Origin: Flavobacterium sp. 1
Lineage (GTDB): Bacteria > Bacteroidota > Bacteroidia > Flavobacteriales > Flavobacteriaceae
Assembly: GCF_002797935.1 (NCBI RefSeq)
Contig: NZ_PGER01000001.1
Location: forward strand, 1,178,001 to 1,242,000
Length of the DNA: 64,000 nucleotides
Reading direction: 5' to 3'
Shown: positions 9,146-18,137 of the stretch, piece by piece
Position numbering within the stretch: the stretch's first letter is position 1
How the letters are laid out: each line of letters begins with the position of its first letter
Position numbers and translations under genes: made by a program
Notes under the pieces: model-generated
Databases searched by the model: none
What the model was told of the DNA's origin: nothing
What the model saw: only the letters and a program-made list of their open reading frames with translations

Positions 9146-10303
9146 ATGAAAACACAATATGATTTAATTGTTGTTGGCGGAGGTGTTTTAGGAACTTTTC
9201 ATGCGTATCATGCCTTAAAAATGGGACTTAAAGTTGCCGTTATTGAAAAGGACAAAATGCCAAAAAGTGCTACAATTCAAAATTTTGGACAAGTTGTGCC
9301 TTCTGGAATGGATTCAAAATGGCAGGCATATGGAAGAGAAAGTTTAGCGATATATAAAGAAATTCAGAGTCAGTTTGATATATCTGTTCGACAAAACGGC
9401 TCGGTATATTTAGCTTCAAATGATGAAGAATTACAACTTATTGAAGAACTTTCTCTGATCAATAAATCCAATAATTATAAATCCGTTTTATTGAGTACAA
9501 AAGAATGCCTAGATAAATATTCGGGTTTGCGTGCAGATTATGTAAAAGGAGGATTGTTTTTTCCCGATGAAGTAACGGTTGAGCCAAGAACGATGATTTA
9601 CAGGCTTCAGGAGTACATGGTGCAGCATTTGGGACTAGAATTAATTACCAATACCGCTATTTTAAATTGTGAAAATTTACCTGAAAACGTTGTTTTGGAG
9701 AGTGCTTCAAAGAAATGTTATTTTGCTAAAAAAGTGATTATCTGCAATGGAAGCGAATTTAAAAATTTATTCCCTGAATTGTTTTTTAATAGCGATTTAG
9801 AGGTTTCAAAATTGCAAATGCTGCAAACCAAGCCTCAGAAAAATTACAAATTAGACGGTTCCATTTTGACTGGTTTATCGATCAGACGATACGAGTCTTT
9901 TTATGAATGTCCTTCTTTTAAAGAAATAAAAGCAAAAGAAAATCCTGAAGCTTTAGAGAAAAAATGGGGCGTGCATATTTTATTCAAACAGGCTGTAGAC
10001 GGTTCTGTTATTTTGGGGGATTCGCACCAATATGCATTGGCAAAAAATAGTGATGATTTAGGTTTTATTCTCGATATGGATATTGATAATTTTATGATTG
10101 AAGAGGCCAAAAAAATTATAGATTTACCCACTTACGAAATTCAAAATAGATGGTTCGGCACCTATTCTCAATGCAAAACCAAAGATATTTTTGAGCATAA
10201 AATTGGTGAAAATATTCACATTATTACAGGAATAGGAGGAAAAGGAATGACAGGAAGTGCTGGTTTTTCAAAAGAAAATAGTATTAAAATTTTTAATAAA
10301 TAA
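9146..10303 (+). CDS. TIGR03364-type FAD-dependent oxidoreductase, probable aminophosphonate oxidase
   Basis: The 385-residue DAO-family flavoprotein opens with a Rossmann dinucleotide motif (GGGVLG, residues 11-16) followed by a VIEKD acidic end. The TIGR03364 clade is defined by occurring beside phosphonatase-like hydrolases. It is proposed to deaminate an aminophosphonate close to 2-aminoethylphosphonate. Here the partner hydrolase begins 2 bases downstream and the transporter ends immediately upstream. Enzymes of this kind have been reported to oxidize 2-aminoethylphosphonate and N-methyl derivatives to phosphonoacetaldehyde with peroxide release (recalled, not checked). It would act in parallel to the PLP lyase so that two substrates converge on one aldehyde. 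Confidence 0.82.
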   Translation: MKTQYDLIVVGGGVLGTFHAYHALKMGLKVAVIEKDKMPKSATIQNFGQVVPSGMDSKWQAYGRESLAIYKEIQSQFDISVRQNGSVYLASNDEELQLIEELSLINKSNNYKSVLLSTKECLDKYSGLRADYVKGGLFFPDEVTVEPRTMIYRLQEYMVQHLGLELITNTAILNCENLPENVVLESASKKCYFAKKVIICNGSEFKNLFPELFFNSDLEVSKLQMLQTKPQKNYKLDGSILTGLSIRRYESFYECPSFKEIKAKENPEALEKKWGVHILFKQAVDGSVILGDSHQYALAKNSDDLGFILDMDIDNFMIEEAKKIIDLPTYEIQNRWFGTYSQCKTKDIFEHKIGENIHIITGIGGKGMTGSAGFSKENSIKIFNK

Positions 10304-10305
10304 GA

Positions 10306-10989
10306 ATGAAGCAAGAAATAGAACTGGTTGTATTTGATATGGCCGGAACAACTGTTGACGAAGAAAATATAGTGTATAAAACAGTACAAAAAGTAATTAA
10401 TGATGAAGGTTATAATGTATCACTAAAAGAGGTTTTGAATTATGGAGCGGGTAAGGAAAAACACCAAGCTATTTTGGATGTTTTAAAAGAATGTACCAAT
10501 TTAGAGATTGTTGAATTAACGGCTCATAAAGTATTTTTGAATTTTAAAGCAGCATTAGAACTCGCTTATTCTAATTTAGACATTAAAACGTTTGAAGGCA
10601 CTGAAGCATTATTTAAGGATCTAAGAGATAAAAATATAAAAGTAGTTCTAAATACGGGCTATGATTTTGTTACGGCAAAAAAAATACTAATTAAACTAGG
10701 CTGGTCAATAGGAGAAACCATTGATGCTTTGGTAACTTCTGATGATGTTGAGAACGGGAGACCTGCTGGAGATATGATTCTGAAAGCGATGGAAATTACG
10801 GGTATTACCGATGCTAAAAAAGTCTTAAAAGTTGGAGATTCTGCAATTGACATTGAGGAAGGGAAAAGTGCTCAATGTGGAATGACGGCAGGAGTTTTGA
10901 CTGGTGCACAGACCAGAGAGCAAATTCAAAGTGCGGATCCAACTTTTATATTGAATGACTTAACCGAATTAAGAGCGATACTCTTTTAA
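10306..10989 (+). CDS. Phosphonatase-like HAD hydrolase (PhnX relative, TIGR03351 type)
   Basis: The 227-residue HAD enzyme has the DxAGT signature that separates phosphonatases from other HAD proteins: Asp11 as nucleophile in FDMAGTTVDEE. The later segment NGRPAGDM carries Arg where most HADs have Lys, and KVGDSAIDIEEGKSA is the last acidic motif. Its role would be cleavage of the C-P bond of phosphonoacetaldehyde or a close analogue, giving a two-carbon product and phosphate. The TIGR03351 clade is described as lacking the Schiff-base lysine of PhnX. By eye, however, Lys50 in GAGKEKH lines up with that residue. It is the last gene of the operon and converges with the XRE-cupin gene. Confidence 0.82.
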   Translation: MKQEIELVVFDMAGTTVDEENIVYKTVQKVINDEGYNVSLKEVLNYGAGKEKHQAILDVLKECTNLEIVELTAHKVFLNFKAALELAYSNLDIKTFEGTEALFKDLRDKNIKVVLNTGYDFVTAKKILIKLGWSIGETIDALVTSDDVENGRPAGDMILKAMEITGITDAKKVLKVGDSAIDIEEGKSAQCGMTAGVLTGAQTREQIQSADPTFILNDLTELRAILF

Positions 10990-11071
10990 ATTTTAGTATT
11001 TTTTTTATTCTTACTTGTTGTTATCTGATAGGGAGGAGCTTTTTTTTATAAAAGCATATTCTTTTGGTACG

Positions 11072-11653
11072 TTATCCTCTTTGTGTATTTAAAAAAAAAT
11101 ACAGCACTAACATTTTGGTGGAAACGTTGCTACGGTTTACAGGAACATGTGGAATTCTGCCATCATAAAAAATAGAGTCGCCTTCTTTTAGTAGTACTTC
11201 ATCTTCTCCGATTACGTATACACATTCTCCAGAAAGCATGTATTTGTATTCGTAAGCATCGGTTTCAACTTTTTCTCTTTTAGAATTTGGCTGCACCTCT
11301 AGTAATACGGCCTCAAAACCAATCGAAGAAAGCTGTTTTGCAAAGATATATTGATATGTAAATCCTTTTGTATCGTCTTCTTTTTCAATGATATAATTGT
11401 CTTGCGCACGTGAAACTAGATAATTTTCTCCTGTAGGTTTTGGCATCCCTTCAAAGAAATCTGAAACTTCAATTTCAAGGGCATTAATAATATTCAATAA
11501 AACTGGAAGTGAAGGTATTGTCCTTCCGTTCTCAATTCTCGATATCAGACCATTACTCACCTCGGCTGTATTTGCAACTGTACTGATTGTTTTTTTATTT
11601 TTTTTTCGAATATCTTTTATTCTTTTCCCTATTCCAATTAAGTAGTCGTTCAT
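11072..11653 (-). CDS. XRE-cupin transcriptional regulator
   Basis: Residues about 8-62 form an XRE helix-turn-helix (TISTVANTAEVSNGLISRIENG). Residues about 110-190 form a small cupin (ESGECVY-like core with DAYEYKYMLSGE, GDSIFYDGRIPHVPVN). In this class the cupin senses a small metabolite and changes DNA binding. An in-frame GTG lies one codon before the chosen ATG at 11653. It is convergent with the phosphonate operon, so it is the natural candidate for its regulator (inference from position only). The cupin ligand could be the aminophosphonate or the aldehyde product. No other regulator gene is present between 1 and 11900. Confidence 0.88.
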   Translation of the reverse strand: MNDYLIGIGKRIKDIRKKNKKTISTVANTAEVSNGLISRIENGRTIPSLPVLLNIINALEIEVSDFFEGMPKPTGENYLVSRAQDNYIIEKEDDTKGFTYQYIFAKQLSSIGFEAVLLEVQPNSKREKVETDAYEYKYMLSGECVYVIGEDEVLLKEGDSIFYDGRIPHVPVNRSNVSTKMLVLYFFLNTQRG

Positions 11654-11679
11654 CACACTTGGTATTTGTTACGAATATG

Positions 11680-11687
11680 CAAATTTA
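11680..11687 (-). promoter_or_regulatory. Probable -7 element for the XRE-cupin gene
   Basis: Read on the minus strand, the eight bases are TAAATTTG, matching the Bacteroidota TAnnTTTG -7 consensus. They lie 26 bases before the ATG. No TTG lies at the ideal upstream distance. A dyad TATCAaaaggTGATA at 11713-11727 lies just upstream and could be an operator. Confidence 0.4.
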
Positions 11688-11861
11688 AGTTGATATAAAA
11701 AAGCGGTTTTTCTATCAAAAGGTGATAATGTAAAGTGCGCTGTAGTTTAAACTTAGACCGTGACCATATTTCAATTCCTAAATCAGGTCAATCTGCCAAA
11801 CATACAAAATAGATTTAATTATATATTGAGGATTATTATATTGCACAAAAGTATTATGCAC

Positions 11862-11890
11862 AAAGAGACTGCCTTTTCGGACAGCCTCTT
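11862..11890 (-). terminator. Probable intrinsic terminator of the M16 peptidase gene
   Basis: The minus strand reads AAGAGGCTG, a loop of about ten bases, then CAGTCTCTTT. It forms a strong hairpin 34 bases after the stop codon of the gene at 11924. The T run is short. It separates this gene from the XRE-cupin promoter. Confidence 0.65.
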
Positions 11891-11923
11891 AATGACTAAT
11901 AAAATAAAAATGTATTTAAGTAA

Positions 11924-14734
11924 TTATTTACCGTCTGGATTTTCGGGATTCATAATTACCTCAACGCTGCTTGAACTATCCAAAATGTGCTTACTTAACT
12001 GCTGAATAGTTTTTTGATTAATTTCAGAAATTAAATTTTTATAATCGGTATCCTGTAAAAAAGGAATCTGATTTAGACTAATACTATAAATTGTATTGCT
12101 CCAGAAAGAATTTGTCTTCATAGATTCTTCTCTGTTTTTTATGAGCGCTTTTTTTATATCCTCCAAGTCATTGCTAACAGGAGGTTTTGATTTTAGATCA
12201 TTAAGTTCTTTCCAAACAATCTGCATTAATTTTTCTTGTTTCTCAGGATTGCAATCAAAAGTTAGTGCAAGGTCAAAACGTGGTTTAGGAATCGTTTGTA
12301 AATTTCCGCTAACTGTTACGCCATAACTTCCGCCTTCTTCTTCACGAATGGTCTGCAGAAAGCGTTTAGATAATAATTCTCCAATGATATACATTCCCAC
12401 AGCATTCTCTTCGCTGTATTCCATTTTTTCTGTTAAACGTAAATACACTGTTGTTTTCGGAATTTCCATTGCACGCTTAAAATGAACTTCGGTTTTTCCT
12501 TTTTTAGGCTCTAAATTATGGTCAGCAAAAGATTCAGCAGTATTTACATTTCCTTTTATGTTACCAATATATTTCTGAATTAAACCAAGTGCTGAATCCG
12601 GAATATTTCCAACAAATACAAAAGTAAAATCAGCAGCATTCTGTAACCTGCCTTTATAGATTTCTTTTGCTTTTTGCAAATCAATATTCTGTAGAAATTG
12701 GTCATTAAAAATAAAGGTTCGTGCATTGTGATTAGAATTTGCTAAAGCGACACTATCCTTAAAAGTATTGCCATTATCTTTTTTGATGTTTTCTAAACGA
12801 TTCTGATATTGTGTTTTTAAGATATCGTATATATTAGCGTCAAAACGAGGAGATTCAAACGAAAGATAAAGCAATTGCAACATAGTTTCGAGATCTGCCT
12901 TATTAGAACTTCCTTGAAAACCTTCGGTATTATCACCAATATATGGAGAAATTTGAACTACTTTACCGGTAAGTTTTTCCTTTAAATCGCTGCTGTCAAA
13001 ATTGCCAAGTCCAGAAGATTTTGCAATAGTAGTTGCTATTTCAGCCGAAGCCAGATTTTCATTTTTTATCAAAGATTTTCCTCCTTTACTAAATGCCGAA
13101 AACAGAATCTGATCCTGCGAATAAGTAGTAGGAAGAATAATGATCCTGGCGTCGTTTTCAAGCGTGTATCCTTTTGCATCAGCTACTCCGGCAACTTCGA
13201 AAGTTTTTTTTATCGCCACTGGCTTTAATTCAGTTGAGACTAAAGGATCATTATTTTCCTTTTTAGTATAAGCTTCTAAAGGCATATTTTCTACCTTTTT
13301 CATCACATCAACGACCGCTTCTTTAGTTGGGAATTCGTTTTGATCTTTATCAGAACCCGTAACTAAAACTACCTGATTGGTTGTTTTTTGAATTGTTTTT
13401 ATATAATTATTTAATTCTTGTAAAGAAAGTTTTTTGATAATACCAACAGTAAAATCGTAATCGTCCTCTGGCGAAAGGAAAGGTTTTGCCTTTAAAAAAT
13501 AATTGGTTAGTTTGTCTGCCCAATTGTCGTTGTTTACCTTATCTTTATTTTTAATAAAGTCATTATACGAACTTATAAAATCTTTTTTAGTTCGGTCTAA
13601 TTCTGCCTGAGTTGCGCCATATCGTTTCAGACGTTCGGCTTCTGTATACTCGTCCTGAAAAGCTTCTAAAACTTTTCCTTTTTTGGCTAAAGCCGAAATA
13701 TTAAAAGTGGTATTCAATCTTGAAATAGGTTCAAAATAGCTTTTTAAGTTTAAAGAAGAACTTTGATTTTTCAGGATAAGTTCTCTAAAACGATTGTTGA
13801 GGATAGTGGTGTAAAAAGAGGTCATCACATTTTTTAGTGTAACCGAAGGATCTTTTACCATTGGCTCATCTAGTACATATTGCAGCGTAATTGCTGTCGA
13901 GGCTGCCTCTTTATCAGTTGCAGTGCCAAAGTATAATTCATCATGTTTAGGAATATCAAAATACTTTCGCTCTGCAACTTTTTTAACAAGCGGAATACCC
14001 GAAAATATGGTTTTAACCTTTTCTTCCATTACCTTAACATCAATATCACCGACAATAATTACGGCTTGCAGGTCAGGTCTATACCATTTTTTGTAATAGT
14101 TTCGAAGTTCCGGATATTTAAAGTTATTAATGATATTCAAATCACCAATAACATCTCTTTTATTGTATTTAGAATCTTTATATAAAACTTGATCTGTCTG
14201 CATTTTTAAACGAAATCCACTTGTGCGTCGGGTTCTCCATTCTTCGCGAATTACGCCTCTTTCAGCATCAATTTCTTCGTTTGTCAAAGAAAGAGAACCC
14301 GACCAATCGTGTAAAACCCACAGCGTAGAATCGATTAATTTTTCGTTCGTTGCGGGAACACTGCTAATATTATAAACGGTTTCATCTTGGGCTGTATACG
14401 CATTGATATCTTTTCCAAAACTTACCCCGTTTTTTTCTAGCATTTTAATGATTCCTTTACCTTTAAAATGTTCCGTTCCATTAAATGCCATGTGTTCCAG
14501 AAAATGCGCCAATCCGTTTTGATTGTCTTCTTCTAATATTGCGCCAACATTTTGAACAAAGTAAAAACTTGCTCGATCTTTAGGTTCTTCGTTGTGTAAA
14601 ATGTAGTATGTCAATCCGTTTTTAAGCTTGCCAGTTGTGACATTTTTATTAATCGGGATTGTAGTTTTGAATTGTGAAAATGCACCCTGAAACGACAGTA
14701 GCAGAATCCCAAAGAGGATATTTTTTTTAGTCAT
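11924..14734 (-). CDS. M16-family zinc metallopeptidase (pitrilysin-like, PqqL-type)
   Basis: This 936-residue secreted protein starts with a signal peptide (about 20 residues, ending FSQ). It carries the inverted zinc motif HxxEH at His77-Glu80-His81 (LAHFLEHMAFNG). The distal acidic ligand is probably in EEIDAERGVIREEWR. Two M16 repeats are expected; only the N-terminal one keeps the zinc site, as in periplasmic M16 enzymes of about 930 residues. It would degrade peptides in the periplasm. It lies 110 bases after the ABC permease gene on the same strand and has its own terminator. A link to the ABC genes or the sigma-controlled SusCD upstream is possible but not shown. Confidence 0.92.
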   Translation of the reverse strand: MTKKNILFGILLLSFQGAFSQFKTTIPINKNVTTGKLKNGLTYYILHNEEPKDRASFYFVQNVGAILEEDNQNGLAHFLEHMAFNGTEHFKGKGIIKMLEKNGVSFGKDINAYTAQDETVYNISSVPATNEKLIDSTLWVLHDWSGSLSLTNEEIDAERGVIREEWRTRRTSGFRLKMQTDQVLYKDSKYNKRDVIGDLNIINNFKYPELRNYYKKWYRPDLQAVIIVGDIDVKVMEEKVKTIFSGIPLVKKVAERKYFDIPKHDELYFGTATDKEAASTAITLQYVLDEPMVKDPSVTLKNVMTSFYTTILNNRFRELILKNQSSSLNLKSYFEPISRLNTTFNISALAKKGKVLEAFQDEYTEAERLKRYGATQAELDRTKKDFISSYNDFIKNKDKVNNDNWADKLTNYFLKAKPFLSPEDDYDFTVGIIKKLSLQELNNYIKTIQKTTNQVVLVTGSDKDQNEFPTKEAVVDVMKKVENMPLEAYTKKENNDPLVSTELKPVAIKKTFEVAGVADAKGYTLENDARIIILPTTYSQDQILFSAFSKGGKSLIKNENLASAEIATTIAKSSGLGNFDSSDLKEKLTGKVVQISPYIGDNTEGFQGSSNKADLETMLQLLYLSFESPRFDANIYDILKTQYQNRLENIKKDNGNTFKDSVALANSNHNARTFIFNDQFLQNIDLQKAKEIYKGRLQNAADFTFVFVGNIPDSALGLIQKYIGNIKGNVNTAESFADHNLEPKKGKTEVHFKRAMEIPKTTVYLRLTEKMEYSEENAVGMYIIGELLSKRFLQTIREEEGGSYGVTVSGNLQTIPKPRFDLALTFDCNPEKQEKLMQIVWKELNDLKSKPPVSNDLEDIKKALIKNREESMKTNSFWSNTIYSISLNQIPFLQDTDYKNLISEINQKTIQQLSKHILDSSSSVEVIMNPENPDGK

Positions 14735-14844
14735 TTTTTTATTTTTTACCCATAGGCTGTCATTAAAAAGTCAATTCAAGTGTTTTTTGAGTAGGTGCAA
14801 AAAACAGATTGAAAATCATTTTTAACGACAACAATGAGGTGATT

Positions 14845-17112
14845 TTATCTTCTGTTTCTTCTAATTAGAATAAAAGCTCCATTTAATATAATTAATAAAG
14901 GAAACAGCCCTATAAAGATTATTTTGCTTGTAAAAACCTGATTTGCAGTTATAGTTAACTTTTTATCAATGTTTTCAGGACGTGTAGTATCAATAGGAAA
15001 TTGATAATTGCTAAACCAGCTGAAAATATCGGTTACGAACTGAAATGTTCCTGAACCGCCTCGGCTTAATTCGGCATTTCCCATAAAATCAGCATCACCA
15101 GCCACAATTATTTTTTGCGATTTTCCATTTATATTTCTAGTTAGCGCTGCCACTAAAGGAATCGTTGTTACTGAAGGCTGTTTTTTTATTTCCGGTGAAA
15201 CTGATGTTATACCTGTCTGTGATTCCCAGGCTGGCTGATTGTTCGTTTTTAAAAGCGACGTTACTTTAAATCCTGCATCTTTAACGGTTTTGATACCGCT
15301 GCTTCCTAAAAACGGAATAGGATTATTATTCGGATTAAGACTGAATTTAATTACAGTCGGGTCAATATTTCTTTGAAATTCAGTTACTAAATAATCAGGA
15401 GAATTGGTTTCACTTTCCTGTACCAATGCTTGTTTTGTAAAGGCAATTCCTAATTTATCCGTAATTGCGGCCAATGTCGAATTCGTTTCTGGCTCTGCTA
15501 AAATCATTAGGTTTTTTCCCTGATCAATGTATTTTGAGATACGGTCTATAGCTCCTTGGCTTAATTGCGTTTTTGGGTCTGCAATAATTAAGATACTGGT
15601 CTGCTCCGGAATATTCTGTGCATTAATATCTACAGAAGAAACATCAAATCCCTGATTGATTAGAGAATATCTAAAGGTAATTTCGTTAAATCCTGTCTTG
15701 TAGTTTTTATCTCCAATTTTGTCAACACTGCGTTCCATGTTTCCGGTTGCAAAAATAATTTTAGGAGCAGGAACCACTAAACGTTTTAAAGCTGCAGAGA
15801 TTTCTTTTTCCATCGGCACTTTAAACATGTCATCATACATTCTTAAAAATGTTTTCTTTCCATTGTATTCTACTGTTCGTACTACGCGGTTTTGCTCTGG
15901 GCCTAAGTCAATGATTTTTTTAATTTCTGCAGGCGAATATAACTTGTCGAGTTTCATACCTTGTGTCTCGATCATTTTTTCGGCAAGCTGTTTGTCGTTC
16001 AATCCCGGATTTTGGGCGTATAATGCTGTATTTGTAGAAGTGTCATAAAAGTACACATATTCCATTTGAGTTTGGGGCAAAAAACGGGTGTATTGTTCGA
16101 AGCTGGCAATATCCTGATTTTGAGAAGCTGGCATTGCCATAAAATAATATAAATCTAATAGGTTTACATAGGTAGTTATCTTTATTGGACCTTCAATTTT
16201 TTCAACGATTTCCAAACTGTTTTTGGTTAGCGTTCTGCTTTTGGTTCTGGACATGTCTTTATAAAGTGTCAGAGGAGCTCTTGAGGTAACATATCCAAGT
16301 GATAATACAATAGTGATTAGTAAAGTATATTTTAAAACTCTTTTGGAACTGGTTTGTGCATCTCTTCCTGTTTGTAATTTATAGATACTTAATACTATGA
16401 AAAGACTGCTTACCAATACAAAGTAAAATACATCTTTACTGATAATAAGACCTTCCAGCATTTCGTTGGCACGGCCGGCGATAGAAAGGAAATAGGTTAT
16501 GTCTTTTACAAACGCAACATCCTGCCATAATTTTCCAATAAAATTCAACCCTGCCAAAACCACCAAAGTACTAATGGCAGCAACGACTTGATACGAAGTA
16601 AGACAAGACATAAAAAGTCCAATGGCGGCATAGGTGCAAACCAGTAAATACAACCCAATAAGACCTGATATAGCGAATTTTAAATCTAAATTATCGATAG
16701 AGAAATAAGCAATAACAACCTGTAATCCTAATATGGCCACAAACAGGAAACAGTAAGCAGCAATGGCAAGATACTTCCCTAATACGATATCTTTAATTTT
16801 TATGGGTGATGAAAGCAGCAGTTTTATAGAGCCGCTGTTGATTTCGCGGCTCACTAAACCCATGGTTAATAAGGGGACATACAGATATAAATAATTCTGC
16901 ATTTCGGTATACAAACCACTGAAACCTGAAAAAACAACTTGAGACAAATTATCCATGCCATTCCCTAATTTCTGCGATTTTTCAAAACGCTCAATTAAGT
17001 CGAAGAATTTCCAGCTTGACTGGATTGAAAATATGACTAAAACGACCCAGGCAACTGGCGAATAGAACATCGTGTTGAGTTCTGTTTTAGCTATTCTATA
17101 TATTGTTTTCAT
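14845..17112 (-). CDS. ABC-2 permease fused to a GldG/ABC_transp_aux-like domain
   Basis: The 755-residue protein joins two parts. Residues about 1-245 are an ABC-2 type permease with six hydrophobic segments (first at about 15-35). Residues about 260-730 resemble the gliding protein GldG: a transmembrane anchor, a large extracytoplasmic domain (RTKSRTLTKNSLEIVEKI) and a last membrane helix before RRNRR. In gliding Flavobacteriia these functions are usually two genes, gldF and gldG, so this is a fused version. It follows the ATPase gene by 11 bases, giving a two-gene exporter. It is probably a paralog rather than the gliding complex itself, because other gld genes are absent here. Confidence 0.85.
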   Translation of the reverse strand: MKTIYRIAKTELNTMFYSPVAWVVLVIFSIQSSWKFFDLIERFEKSQKLGNGMDNLSQVVFSGFSGLYTEMQNYLYLYVPLLTMGLVSREINSGSIKLLLSSPIKIKDIVLGKYLAIAAYCFLFVAILGLQVVIAYFSIDNLDLKFAISGLIGLYLLVCTYAAIGLFMSCLTSYQVVAAISTLVVLAGLNFIGKLWQDVAFVKDITYFLSIAGRANEMLEGLIISKDVFYFVLVSSLFIVLSIYKLQTGRDAQTSSKRVLKYTLLITIVLSLGYVTSRAPLTLYKDMSRTKSRTLTKNSLEIVEKIEGPIKITTYVNLLDLYYFMAMPASQNQDIASFEQYTRFLPQTQMEYVYFYDTSTNTALYAQNPGLNDKQLAEKMIETQGMKLDKLYSPAEIKKIIDLGPEQNRVVRTVEYNGKKTFLRMYDDMFKVPMEKEISAALKRLVVPAPKIIFATGNMERSVDKIGDKNYKTGFNEITFRYSLINQGFDVSSVDINAQNIPEQTSILIIADPKTQLSQGAIDRISKYIDQGKNLMILAEPETNSTLAAITDKLGIAFTKQALVQESETNSPDYLVTEFQRNIDPTVIKFSLNPNNNPIPFLGSSGIKTVKDAGFKVTSLLKTNNQPAWESQTGITSVSPEIKKQPSVTTIPLVAALTRNINGKSQKIIVAGDADFMGNAELSRGGSGTFQFVTDIFSWFSNYQFPIDTTRPENIDKKLTITANQVFTSKIIFIGLFPLLIILNGAFILIRRNRR

Positions 17113-17123
17113 TTGTATATTTT

Positions 17124-18074
17124 TTAAGAAATAGTAGAGTTTTTAGAAGGTGCTTTTTTAGATAACTGAGCGAAAATTTCATCAAGAGATATTTTTTCGA
17201 ATTGAATTTCGCGTAATTTCCAATCGTTAGAAACGCTAAGGGCTACAATTTTTTCAGCAACTTCCTGTGTGCCATTAAAAGTAATTTGTACTTTTTTAGG
17301 GGAAAGATATACTGCATGAGAGACTTCGGGAATCTCTGTTAATGCAGCAATTGCTGGTGGATTTTCAAAACTTGCAGTCAATTTATCTGCTTCGATATAA
17401 TTGTTGAAAGCATCCAGTGTATCCGAAAAAACCATGTGTCCGTTCTCAATCATTCTGATTTCCTGACAAGTAGCCTGAACTTCAGACAAAATATGTGAAG
17501 AGAAAATAACCGCCTTATCTTTCGAGATTTTTTTGATTAATTTTCTAACTTCTAGAATCTGGTTAGGATCCAATCCGTTGGTAGGTTCATCTAAAACTAC
17601 CAGTTTTGGTTCGTGAATAATAGCCTGTGCGATACCCACACGCTGACGATACCCGCCAGAAAGATTTCGGATCAAACGGTTGCTGAAATGAGAAATTCCA
17701 CATTGTTCTTTGGCTTTCTCTAAAGCATTTTTTAAATCTTCTTTTTTAACGTGACGCAATTCTGCGCAGTGAATTAAATATTCATTTACCGTTAAATCTA
17801 AGTGTAACGGTGGTGTCTGTGGTAAAAAACCAATTAGTTTTTTTGCTTCAACAGGGTTTTCTTTCAGATTAATTCCGTCAATAAATATATTACCATGAGT
17901 CTGGTTTAAAACGCCGCAAAGAATGTTCATTGTGGTCGATTTTCCTGCTCCATTAGACCCTAAGAGACCTAAGATCCTGTTTTCTTTGATTTCAAAACTG
18001 ATATTTTGTATTGCCCAATCCTTACTATATTGATGCGACAAGTCTTCAACTCTTACAATTGTTGTTGTTTCCAT
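17124..18074 (-). CDS. ABC transporter ATP-binding protein, GldA-like
   Basis: This 316-residue ATPase has Walker A (GSNGAGKST, residues 39-47), a Q-loop at LPQTP, signature LSGGYRQRV and Walker B LVVLDEPTNGLDP. Next come the switch histidine (IFSSHIL) and a C-terminal extension of about 90 residues like that of GldA and other ABC-2 exporters. It energizes the permease 11 bases downstream. The SusD gene upstream ends in a strong hairpin, so the ABC pair is probably transcribed separately from it. The substrate is unknown. Confidence 0.92.
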   Translation of the reverse strand: METTTIVRVEDLSHQYSKDWAIQNISFEIKENRILGLLGSNGAGKSTTMNILCGVLNQTHGNIFIDGINLKENPVEAKKLIGFLPQTPPLHLDLTVNEYLIHCAELRHVKKEDLKNALEKAKEQCGISHFSNRLIRNLSGGYRQRVGIAQAIIHEPKLVVLDEPTNGLDPNQILEVRKLIKKISKDKAVIFSSHILSEVQATCQEIRMIENGHMVFSDTLDAFNNYIEADKLTASFENPPAIAALTEIPEVSHAVYLSPKKVQITFNGTQEVAEKIVALSVSNDWKLREIQFEKISLDEIFAQLSKKAPSKNSTIS

Positions 18075-18090
18075 AGTGTTTTATAAAATT

Positions 18091-18125
18091 GCAAGAATGT
18101 ATTTTTACTAAAAATACATTCTTGC
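18091..18125 (-). terminator. Intrinsic terminator after SusD
   Basis: A perfect long hairpin (GCAAGAATGTATTTTTA, three-base loop, complementary arm) lies 12 bases after the SusD stop and 16 bases before the ATPase start. It ends the sigma-regulated SusCD unit. Confidence 0.8.
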
Positions 18126-18137
18126 GTAATTTATTAT

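Noticed and set aside
10990..11071. Possible terminator between the phosphonate operon and the regulator
   Set aside because: A T-rich stretch and a weak GCTTTT/AAAAGC stem are present, but the stem is AT-only apart from two pairs. Not convincing.
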